From: Trueperaceae bacterium
GTDB lineage: Bacteria > Deinococcota > Deinococci > Deinococcales > Trueperaceae
Direction: 5' to 3'
DNA: 64,000 bases
Assembly (NCBI GenBank): GCA_011390455.1
Contig: JAABSI010000007.1
Location: 1 to 64,000 of the forward strand
Within the stretch, counting starts at the first letter, position 1; each line of letters begins with the position of its first letter. Below the pieces are notes generated by a model. The model was not told where the DNA came from. It ran no database searches and worked only from the letters and a program-made list of their open reading frames with translations. Shown here one piece after another: positions 53,305 through 60,337 of the stretch. A program made the translations under genes and the position numbers.

Positions 53305-54677
53305 GGACGCGAGTCTATCAGGGCGACCGGCGTCGGGCGCCAGCGCCGGAGCAACACGACGAAGCGCACCAGCAGGGCGCCACCCGCCACGCCGAGGCCG
53401 AGCACGAGCCCCCACCAGAGCCCCACCCCACCCAGACCGAGCCCGAAGGCGAGCACGACGCCGGTCCCGATGCCGAACAGCCAGTACGACACGAGCGTGA
53501 TGAGCATCGGCGCCCGCGTGTCCTTCAAGCCGCGCAGCGCCCCGATGGCGCTGACCTGCAGACCGTCGAACAGCTGGAACGCCGCGGCGACCCCCAGGAA
53601 CGCGACCGCATGGCCGACCACGACCGCGCTCGCCGGGTCGCCGAGGTCGAGGTAGAGGCCGACGATCGTCCGTGGCGCGAACAGGAACAGCGCTGCGGAC
53701 GCCACCATGGTGAGCAGCGCCAGCCCGATCCCGACGGCGCCTGCGGCGCGCGCGCCGAGCGGATCACCGCGACCGACCGCGTGCCCGACGCGAGCCGACG
53801 TCGCGATCCCGAGCGCCAAGGGGATCATGAAGGTCAGCGAGGTCGTCTGGATGGCGATCTGGTGGCCGGCGAGCTCGGCGGACCCGATGCGCCCCATCAG
53901 GATCGCCGAGACGGCGAACAACCCGGTCTCGAAGCCGACGGTGACCGAGATCGGCCAACCGAGCCGCAGGATCTCGCGCGCGGTGGCGCCGTCCCAGCGC
54001 CAACGACCCCCGAGCGCCGAGGGCCACCGGTACCGCCACCCGACGTACGCGAAGGCCAAGGCGGCCATCACGGCGTACACGAGGCTGGTGGCGACGCCCG
54101 TGCCGGCGATCCCGAGCGCCGGGAACCCCCAGCGCCCGAACATGAAGGCCTGGTTGGCGACGATGTTCAGCCCGACGCCGACGAAAGCGACGAACATCAA
54201 CGGGCGCGTGTGGCCCTGTCCCTCGAGGTACGCACGCAGCGCCGTGAACACCAGGAAGGGCGCCATCGACCACGCGACGTTGCGCAGGTAGCCCGACGCC
54301 AGTTCGACCGCGAGCGGGTCCTGCCCCAGCACCCGGAGCAGCGCTGGCATCGCCCACAGCGCCGCCATCGATGGCGGCGTGAGGAGCAGCGCCCAGAGCA
54401 GCCCCTGCCTCAAGGCGCGCACCCCGTCCTCCGGCCGGCGCGCGCCGGTCGCCTGAGCGACCAGCGGGCCGACCGCGAACAGCATCGACGAGAGCACGAT
54501 CGCGACGAAGAAGAAGGCGACGCTTCCGAGCGCGATGCCGGCCAGCGCGTCCGGCCCCAACCGGCCCGCCATCACGGTGTCGACGAACCCCATCGCGTGC
54601 TGCGCCAGCTGCGCGACGGCCAGCGGCAGAGCGACCGCGACCAGCACCGGGATCTCACGACGCACGGCGGCGAGCAC
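53301..54677 (-). CDS. MATE-family multidrug efflux transporter
   Basis: 458 residues, about 12 TM segments in two homologous halves. N-terminal LPLAVAQLAQHAMGFVDTVMAGRLGPDALAGIALG (near 15-49) is the MATE signature of the NorM/DinF type. It exports cationic drugs in exchange for Na+ or H+. GTG 54677 was chosen because TAGATT lies seven bases before it; the much longer ORF to 55226 runs through the promoter of the divergent gene. Divergent from the ankyrin-M23 gene by 94 bp. Confidence 0.9.
   Translation of the reverse strand: MLAAVRREIPVLVAVALPLAVAQLAQHAMGFVDTVMAGRLGPDALAGIALGSVAFFFVAIVLSSMLFAVGPLVAQATGARRPEDGVRALRQGLLWALLLTPPSMAALWAMPALLRVLGQDPLAVELASGYLRNVAWSMAPFLVFTALRAYLEGQGHTRPLMFVAFVGVGLNIVANQAFMFGRWGFPALGIAGTGVATSLVYAVMAALAFAYVGWRYRWPSALGGRWRWDGATAREILRLGWPISVTVGFETGLFAVSAILMGRIGSAELAGHQIAIQTTSLTFMIPLALGIATSARVGHAVGRGDPLGARAAGAVGIGLALLTMVASAALFLFAPRTIVGLYLDLGDPASAVVVGHAVAFLGVAAAFQLFDGLQVSAIGALRGLKDTRAPMLITLVSYWLFGIGTGVVLAFGLGLGGVGLWWGLVLGLGVAGGALLVRFVVLLRRWRPTPVALIDSRP
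53312..53317 (-). promoter_or_regulatory. leaderless -10 box inside the MATE 3' end
   Basis: TAGACT on the minus strand, seven bases before GTG 53304, embedded in the last codons of the MATE gene. Confidence 0.5.
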
Positions 54678-54684
54678 GCCCGCC

Positions 54685-54690
54685 AATCTA
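54685..54690 (-). promoter_or_regulatory. leaderless-type -10 box of the MATE gene
   Basis: TAGATT on the minus strand, seven bases before GTG 54677. Confidence 0.6.
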
Positions 54691-54759
54691 CCGCACCCGG
54701 GTCGCCGCGCCGGGCGCAGCCCGGATCGGGGACCACGCACCTTCTCATCGGCCGGACGG

Positions 54760-54765
54760 TACGTT
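54760..54765 (+). promoter_or_regulatory. leaderless-type -10 box of the ankyrin-M23 gene
   Basis: TACGTT, six bases, then ATG 54772. Confidence 0.55.
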
Positions 54766-54771
54766 GGGGGC

Positions 54772-55878
54772 ATGGCCAGAGTCGCCGTCGTCGTCCTCCT
54801 CGTGCTCGTCGCCGCGGTCGCGGTGGCGTGGCGCTTCGAACTGCTCCCGAACCCCTTCGCCCGCGACCCCGGACCGCCCCCGGTGCCCGCGGTCCTCGTC
54901 GCGCTCGCGGAGGGCGACGACGCGGCCCTCGAGGCGGCGCTCGCGGCCGGCGCCGATCTGGCGGTCCTCGACGCCGAAGGGCGGCCGCCGCTCCACGTCG
55001 CCGCCCTGGCCGGGCGCACCGAGGCGCTGGAGGCGCTGCTCGCGGCCGGCGCCGACGTCGATTGGGCCGCCGCCGACGGGACCACCGCGCTGCACCTCGC
55101 CCTTCGCCACGCGCCGGATCCGCGCGCGCCGCTGCTCCTGCTCAACGCCGGCGCCGACCCCACGGTCCGCGATGCGAGCGGCCAGGGCGTGATCGAGCAT
55201 GCGAACGCCAACGGCGCCGTGCGCAACAGCGGGCTCTACCCGCGGCTGCGCGAACTCGCGGAGGCACCGTTCCACGCGGGGTGGCCGAGCGGCTACGTGC
55301 TGCCGGTGCCGGGGTCGACCATCAGCTCGCGCTCCGCGCATTGGCCGAATGCGCCGCGCGCCTACCGCAACGGCACCCACGAGGGCTTCGACTTCTACGA
55401 CCGCGCCGTCAGCGGCGCCACCCAGATCGCGTACGGGACCCCGATCGTCGCCGTGGCCGACGGCACCGTCCTCCGCGCCGACCACGACTACGTCGAGCTC
55501 TCGGTCGCCGAGTACGACGCGATCATCGACGAGGCCCAACGCGTGCTCTCGACCCCGCCCGAGGTCCTCGATCAGCTCCGCGGGCGGCAGGTCTGGATCG
55601 AGCACGCGGGCGGCTTCACGAGCCGCTACGCGCACCTCTCCGAGATCCCGGCCGACCTGCAGGTCGGTGCCCGCGTCGCCCAGGGGCAGGTCGTGGGCCT
55701 CACGGGCAACTCGGGAACGGTCGAGGCGGCCGAGGGCACCCGCGACGACCCGCACCCGCACGTCGAGGTCTGGCGCGGGACCACGTACTTGGGGCAGGGG
55801 CTCGAACCGGCCGCGATCTTCGAGCTCGCAGGGCAGCTGTTCGGCACCGGCGCGCTGCCGCCGGCCTGGGGGCCGTAA
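54772..55878 (+). CDS. ankyrin-repeat / M23 metallopeptidase fusion
   Basis: 368 residues. N-terminal hydrophobic anchor (about 4-19). Residues about 38-150 hold three to four ankyrin repeats (EGRPPLHVAALAGRTEALEALLAAGADVD; DGTTALHLALRHAPD). Residues about 175-340 form an M23 (LytM) peptidase domain: HEGFDFY with the first His and Asp zinc ligands, a long insertion, RYAHLSEIP and the HPHVEVW HxH. It would cut peptidoglycan cross-links in the periplasm, with the ankyrins as a protein-docking module. All M23 metal ligands appear present, so it is probably active. Confidence 0.8.
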   Translation: MARVAVVVLLVLVAAVAVAWRFELLPNPFARDPGPPPVPAVLVALAEGDDAALEAALAAGADLAVLDAEGRPPLHVAALAGRTEALEALLAAGADVDWAAADGTTALHLALRHAPDPRAPLLLLNAGADPTVRDASGQGVIEHANANGAVRNSGLYPRLRELAEAPFHAGWPSGYVLPVPGSTISSRSAHWPNAPRAYRNGTHEGFDFYDRAVSGATQIAYGTPIVAVADGTVLRADHDYVELSVAEYDAIIDEAQRVLSTPPEVLDQLRGRQVWIEHAGGFTSRYAHLSEIPADLQVGARVAQGQVVGLTGNSGTVEAAEGTRDDPHPHVEVWRGTTYLGQGLEPAAIFELAGQLFGTGALPPAWGP

Positions 55879-55937
55879 GGCCCGCTCCGGAGGAGCCCGA
55901 AGGCCGCTGCGACGGCGGCCGGCACGACGCCACGACG

Positions 55938-55979
55938 CGAGCACGGCTCCCGGAGCAGGTGTTCCGGGAGCCGTGCTCG
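55938..55979. terminator. bidirectional terminator hairpin
   Basis: 17-bp perfect stem with 8-nt loop between the convergent ankyrin-M23 and Hsp20 genes. Confidence 0.75.
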
Positions 55980-56013
55980 TGCGGCCGGGGCCGGCGCTCG
56001 CGCGCCCGACCGC

Positions 56014-56454
56014 CTAGACGTTCTGGATCTCGACCTTGCGCACCTTCGCCTCGGCCACCTTGGGCATGCGCAGCGTGAGCATGCCGGCCTGGACGCGCGC
56101 ATCGATCGCTTCCGTGTCGACGCCGGAGGGGAGCCGGACGGTGCGGGTGAACGCGCCGCGCGGCAGCGTGCGCACCCAGTAGCGGCGCGCTTCCTCGGTG
56201 GGCGCGGCGGGCAGCTCGGCGCGGACCGTGAGCTGACGCCCCTCGACCGAGACGTCGATCGCCTCGGCCGTGAGGCCGGGAACCCCGAGCTCGAACACCA
56301 ACGCATCGTCGGTCTCGAACAGGTCCATCGCGACGGGGACGTCGGCGCGCGCCGGGAGCGCGTCCTCGAAGAGGCGCTCGAAGCCGTCGAACAGGTCTTC
56401 GGGCGTGGCGACGCGGGCAACGGGGTACGGGCGGGCGGAACGAACGAGGGCCAT
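56014..56454 (-). CDS. small heat-shock protein Hsp20
   Basis: 146-residue alpha-crystallin-domain chaperone that holds unfolding proteins. N-terminal arm 1-45 (LVRSARPYPVARVATPEDLF), alpha-crystallin domain about 46-140 (VAMDLFETDDALVFELGVPGL; RTVRLPSGVDTEAIDARVQAGMLTLRMPKV with the conserved A-x-x-x-x-G-x-L), and a short tail with VEIQNV instead of the usual I-x-I. ATG 56454 follows AGGAGG. It has one of the two full-consensus promoters of the window, but no CIRCE element. Confidence 0.93.
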   Translation of the reverse strand: MALVRSARPYPVARVATPEDLFDGFERLFEDALPARADVPVAMDLFETDDALVFELGVPGLTAEAIDVSVEGRQLTVRAELPAAPTEEARRYWVRTLPRGAFTRTVRLPSGVDTEAIDARVQAGMLTLRMPKVAEAKVRKVEIQNV

Positions 56455-56504
56455 GGTCACCTCCTGGGCATGGGGCCGCGAACGACGACCCCTCATCGCT
56501 TCGA

Positions 56505-56533
56505 AGGATAAAACCTGAGCGTCATGGTGTCAA
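56505..56533 (-). promoter_or_regulatory. consensus sigma70-type promoter of hsp20
   Basis: On the minus strand: -35 TTGACA, 17-bp spacer, -10 TATCCT, about 50 nt before the ATG. A strong housekeeping-type promoter rather than a heat-shock sigma site. Confidence 0.8.
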
Positions 56534-56612
56534 GTTGTCTGCGCCACGGGCGAGGCCTCGGCGCTCGGGAGGGCTCAGCAGGGCGCGTCGGGGCCGCCGT
56601 CCGCCGTCGGCT

Positions 56613-57299
56613 TCACCAAGGCAAGTTGAACCCCGCGTGGTGCTCGCTCGCGTAGTACGCCTCGATCTCGTCCGGGATCCCCTTGACGTCATCGACCACC
56701 TTGAACAGGTGCAGGTCGTGCTCGGCGATCGTCCCGGCCCGCACCAGCGTCCCCTGCAGCCACTGGAGGAGCCCGCGCCAGTACTCGACCCCGACCAGGA
56801 AGACCGGGAAGGGCTTGATCTTCTTGGTTTGGATCAGGGTGAGCGCCTCGAACAGCTCGTCGATCGTGCCGAAGCCGCCGGGGAACACGACGAAGGCCGT
56901 CGAGTACTTCACCAGCAACACCTTGCGCACGAAGAAGTATCGAAAGTTGACGCTGTCGGTCTGGTACCCGTTGGGCGACTGCTCGTGCGGGAGCGCGATG
57001 TTGAGCCCGATGCTGCGGCCGCCCGCTTCGAACGCCCCCTTGTTGCCGGCCTCCATGATGCCCGGCCCGCCGCCCGTCACGACGGTGTAGCCATGGTGGG
57101 CGAGGTCGGCGGCGAGCTGCTCGGCGCGCTCGTAGTCCGGACTCTCGGGACCCTTGCGGGCCGAGCCGAAGATCGTGACGGCCTTCTGGACGTCGGCCAT
57201 CTCCTCGAATCCCGCGGTGAACTCACCCAGGATCCGGAACATGCGCCAGGCGTCCTCCGCCAGCGCGTCGATCACGTATTGCCGTTCGACGTGGTTCAT
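56613..57299 (-). CDS. LOG-family protein (TIGR00730-like)
   Basis: 228 residues of the lysine-decarboxylase-like/LOG fold. The nucleotide-binding motif TGGGPGIMEAGNKGAFEAGG (near 75-94) and PGGFGTIDELFEALTLIQTKK (near 138-158) are diagnostic. Members are cytokinin riboside 5'-monophosphate phosphoribohydrolases or other nucleotide N-glycosidases (PpnN type). True lysine decarboxylase activity is not expected. The start is fixed by a -10 box that includes the stop codon of the upstream gene. Confidence 0.9.
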   Translation of the reverse strand: MNHVERQYVIDALAEDAWRMFRILGEFTAGFEEMADVQKAVTIFGSARKGPESPDYERAEQLAADLAHHGYTVVTGGGPGIMEAGNKGAFEAGGRSIGLNIALPHEQSPNGYQTDSVNFRYFFVRKVLLVKYSTAFVVFPGGFGTIDELFEALTLIQTKKIKPFPVFLVGVEYWRGLLQWLQGTLVRAGTIAEHDLHLFKVVDDVKGIPDEIEAYYASEHHAGFNLPW

Positions 57300-57304
57300 G
57301 CGGC

Positions 57305-57310
57305 AGGCTA
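57305..57310 (-). promoter_or_regulatory. leaderless -10 box overlapping the gph stop codon
   Basis: TAGCCT on the minus strand, five bases before the LOG ATG; its TAG is also the stop codon of the preceding HAD gene. Confidence 0.55.
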
Positions 57311-57955
57311 ACCGAGGACGGCGTCGACGAGCGTCGCCAAGTCCGCTTCCAGACGATCGGGGGCCGCTTGCGCCAGCGCTGCGGCATCGTGCGTGCCCCA
57401 GGTGACCGCGAACGTGGCGAGGCCGGCCGCCTTGCCCGCACCGATGTCGTGGGTCGTGTCGCCCACCATCCAGGCGCCGTCGGCGTCCAGCGCGGCGAGC
57501 GCCCGGTGCACCACGTCGGGCGCCGGCTTGTGGGGGAAGCCATCGGTCCCTTGGACGTGGTCGAGCGCGTTCGTGAGCCCCATCGCGGCCACGAAGCGCG
57601 TCGCCATGTCGCTCCGCTTGGTCGTCGCCACCGCGAGCCGGAACCCGTGGTCGCGCAGTTCCGCGAGCACCTCCACGACCCCGGGGAACACGCGCGACGT
57701 GCGCGTGAAGCGCTGCGGGTAGATCCGCCGGTACGCGTCGACGAGCGCGGGCACGTGCGCCGCGGCGGCGAAATCGGCGTACATGGACTCCAGGGGCAAC
57801 CCGACCCGGCTCCGGACCGACTCCGCCGCGGGCGGGGTGAGGCCCAGCGTGCCGAAGGCGTCTTGGAACGCGCCGACGATGTCGGGCAGGGAGTCGACGA
57901 GGGTGCCGTCGAGGTCGAAGACGATCGCGCGCGGTCGGGGGGCGGGTCGAGGCAT
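57308..57955 (-). CDS. HAD-superfamily phosphatase, phosphoglycolate phosphatase-like
   Basis: 215 residues. HAD motif I VFDLDGTLVDS (near 12-22), helical cap with PDIVGAFQDAFGTLGL, motif II in VATTKR, motif III Lys in GFPHKPAPDVVHRAL, and motif IV MVGDTTHDIGAGKAAG. The GPH/PpaX group dephosphorylates 2-phosphoglycolate, formed for example by DNA repair, but also other small phosphates. A TAGCGT box is five bases before the ATG. Confidence 0.9.
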   Translation of the reverse strand: MPRPAPRPRAIVFDLDGTLVDSLPDIVGAFQDAFGTLGLTPPAAESVRSRVGLPLESMYADFAAAAHVPALVDAYRRIYPQRFTRTSRVFPGVVEVLAELRDHGFRLAVATTKRSDMATRFVAAMGLTNALDHVQGTDGFPHKPAPDVVHRALAALDADGAWMVGDTTHDIGAGKAAGLATFAVTWGTHDAAALAQAAPDRLEADLATLVDAVLG

Positions 57956-57960
57956 GCGCC

Positions 57961-57966
57961 ACGCTA
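57961..57966 (-). promoter_or_regulatory. leaderless-type -10 box of the HAD phosphatase gene
   Basis: TAGCGT on the minus strand, five bases before ATG 57955. Confidence 0.55.
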
Positions 57967-57989
57967 CCCGCGCGGACGCGCGGTGGACG

Positions 57990-60293
57990 TCAGACGCGCA
58001 GGTACGCCACGGTCACGCCGTGGCCACCCTCGTACGGGACGGCGTCCTCGAAGCGCTCGACGCGCTTCTCGTCGCGAAGGTACCGCCGGACCGCGTCGCG
58101 CAGTGCACCGGTCCCCTTGCCGTGGAGGATGCGGACGCTCGCCACCTTGAGCGCCTGCGCCTCCTCGACGAACGTCCGGACCTTCTCCAGGGCGTCCTCG
58201 ACGCGCTCGCCGCGCACGTTCAGCTCGCGCTCGAAGCCGGCGCCGGGCGCGACCGGGGCGGCGACCTTGGCCGGCTCCGCGCCGCGCACGAGCGTGGCTT
58301 CGTGCCGCGGTACCTCGACCTTCAGGAGTCCGAGTTGGACCAGGAGGGCGTCGCCGCGCTCCTCGACGACCGGCCCCTCGGCCCCGTAGGCCTCGACGCG
58401 CACGACGGACCCGACCCCCAACGTCGGGCCGGTGGGCGCCCTGGGCGCCCGCGGCGCCTTCGCCTTGGTCTCGCGCCGGAGCTGCGCGATCGCCTCGACC
58501 GCCTTGCCGCGCTGGGCCGGGTCGCCCTTCGCGATCGCGCGGGCGGACCGCGCGCGCTCCATCGTGTCCTGCAGCAGCGCGTCGGCCTTGGCCGCGGCGC
58601 GCTCGAGCAGCGCCGCCTCCTGGGCGCGCAGCTTCTCGATCTGGGCCCGCAGCACCTCGGCCTCCCCCACCGCGGCGTCGCGCGCCCCGCGCGCCTGGTC
58701 GAGCTCGGCCTGCAGGGCCTCGCGCTGGCGCTCCAAGGTCTCGAGGAGCCGCTCCAGGCGCGCCCCTTCGGGACCGAGCACCTCGGCGGCGCGCTCGAGC
58801 AGGGCCGTCCCGAGCCCGACGCGCTCGGCGATGGCGAGCGCGTACGAGCGCCCGGGCTGGCCGACGGCCAGCTCGAAGGTCGGGCGGAGCCGGTCGACGT
58901 CGAAGCGCATCGCGGCGTTGCGCACCCCGGGGCGCTGCGCCGCGAAGACCTTGAGCGGCGCCAGGTGGGTGGTCACGACGCCGTAGGCGCGCTGGGCCAA
59001 CACCTGCTCCAAGATCGCCTGCGACAGCGCCGCGCCCTCGTCCGGATCGGTGCCCGAACCGAGCTCGTCGATCAGCACGAGGGTGTCGGGGCCGGCGTGC
59101 TCGACGATGCGCTTGAGGTTGGTCAGGTGCGCGGCGTAGGTCGACAGCGACGCCTCGATGCTCTGCTCGTCGCCGATGTCGGTCAGCACCGCCCGGAAAG
59201 CCGGCAGCGTCACCCGTCCCGGGCGCGCCCCCTGCGCACCGGCCGCCACGAACAGCCCCGCGTGCGCCATGAGCACAGCCAGCCCGAGCGTCTTGAGCAG
59301 CACGGTCTTGCCCCCGGCGTTGGGCCCGGTGAGCACCAGCAGCCGCGCGGCATCGTCGAGGAACACGTCGTTGGGTACGCAGCCCTCGATGAGCGGGTGG
59401 CGCGCGCCCGGCAGTCGGACCGGCAGGTCGGCGCCGACCTCGGGGCGCGCGAGCTTCCAGTCCCGTGCGAGGCGCGCGGCGGCGGCTACCCCGTCGAGCT
59501 CCTCGAGCGCCTCGAGGGTCGAGGCCAACGCCGGGTCGAAGGCGAGCCGCTGCCCGAGCGCCACCAGGATGCGGCGGACCTCGTCGCGCTCCTCGAACTC
59601 GAGCAGCGCCAACTCGTTGTTCATCGGCACGACCGCGGCCGGTTCCACGAACACGGTCGCCCCGGAGTCCGACGTGTCGAGCACCAGTCCGGGCACCCGC
59701 GATTGCGACGAGGCCTTCACCGGGATCACGTAGCGGTCGCGCCGCAGGGTCACGATCGGGTCCTGGACGTGCGTGGCGTACTGCTGCAGCAGCTGAGCCA
59801 TGCGCTCGCGGATGCGGCCCCGAAGGGGTTGGAGGCGCCGCCGGATCTCGCGCAGCTTGGGGGTGGCGTCGTCGCGCACCTCGCCCTGAGCGTCGAGCTG
59901 CTCGCGCACCAACCGGAGCGCCGCGTCGAAGCTCCCCATCCGGGCCACCAGCTCGGTCAGGCGGGGCCGCCCGGAGGTGGCGACCGCACGCTTGACGGTG
60001 GCGGCCGAGTCCATGGTGTAGGCGATCGCGAGGCACTCCGGGCCCTCGAGGATGCCGCCCTCGACGACCCGTTCGACGAGCGGCCGCACGTCCTCGACGC
60101 CGCCGAGGGCGATCGCGTCGCCGGTGAGGGCCTCGTCCACGCGCTCGTGCGCCTCGGCGAGCGCCTCCAGGTCGAGGTCCGGGCGCAGCGTCCGCGCGCG
60201 GGCCTGGCCCGCGAGGGTCTGACAGCGCTCCGCGAGGGCGTCGAGGACGCGCTCGAAGGCGAGCTTGTCGAGGGTGGTCGGGGCGACGTGCAT
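57990..60293 (-). CDS. mutS2: endonuclease MutS2
   Basis: MutS-family ATPase not involved in mismatch repair; it limits recombination by cutting branched DNA and also acts on collided ribosomes in some bacteria. The 767 residues have core lever/clamp helices, Walker A LVLTGPNAGGKTVLLKTLGL (near 333-352), Walker B TLVLIDELGSGTDP, THLAPLK, a Lys/Arg-rich coiled region (about 520-640) and a C-terminal Smr nuclease domain with LNVRGERVEDALEKV and LHGKGTGALRDAVRRYL. TAGGCT lies 10 nt before the ATG. Confidence 0.95.
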   Translation of the reverse strand: MHVAPTTLDKLAFERVLDALAERCQTLAGQARARTLRPDLDLEALAEAHERVDEALTGDAIALGGVEDVRPLVERVVEGGILEGPECLAIAYTMDSAATVKRAVATSGRPRLTELVARMGSFDAALRLVREQLDAQGEVRDDATPKLREIRRRLQPLRGRIRERMAQLLQQYATHVQDPIVTLRRDRYVIPVKASSQSRVPGLVLDTSDSGATVFVEPAAVVPMNNELALLEFEERDEVRRILVALGQRLAFDPALASTLEALEELDGVAAAARLARDWKLARPEVGADLPVRLPGARHPLIEGCVPNDVFLDDAARLLVLTGPNAGGKTVLLKTLGLAVLMAHAGLFVAAGAQGARPGRVTLPAFRAVLTDIGDEQSIEASLSTYAAHLTNLKRIVEHAGPDTLVLIDELGSGTDPDEGAALSQAILEQVLAQRAYGVVTTHLAPLKVFAAQRPGVRNAAMRFDVDRLRPTFELAVGQPGRSYALAIAERVGLGTALLERAAEVLGPEGARLERLLETLERQREALQAELDQARGARDAAVGEAEVLRAQIEKLRAQEAALLERAAAKADALLQDTMERARSARAIAKGDPAQRGKAVEAIAQLRRETKAKAPRAPRAPTGPTLGVGSVVRVEAYGAEGPVVEERGDALLVQLGLLKVEVPRHEATLVRGAEPAKVAAPVAPGAGFERELNVRGERVEDALEKVRTFVEEAQALKVASVRILHGKGTGALRDAVRRYLRDEKRVERFEDAVPYEGGHGVTVAYLRV

Positions 60294-60337
60294 GCCGTCC
60301 GCGAGCCTACCCGACCGACCGGTCCACGTGCGTCGCC

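Noticed and set aside
53301..55226. MATE reading frame extended to 55226
   Set aside because: The added N-terminus crosses the divergent ankyrin-M23 gene and its promoter. The GTG at 54677 has a TAGATT box and a typical MATE start.
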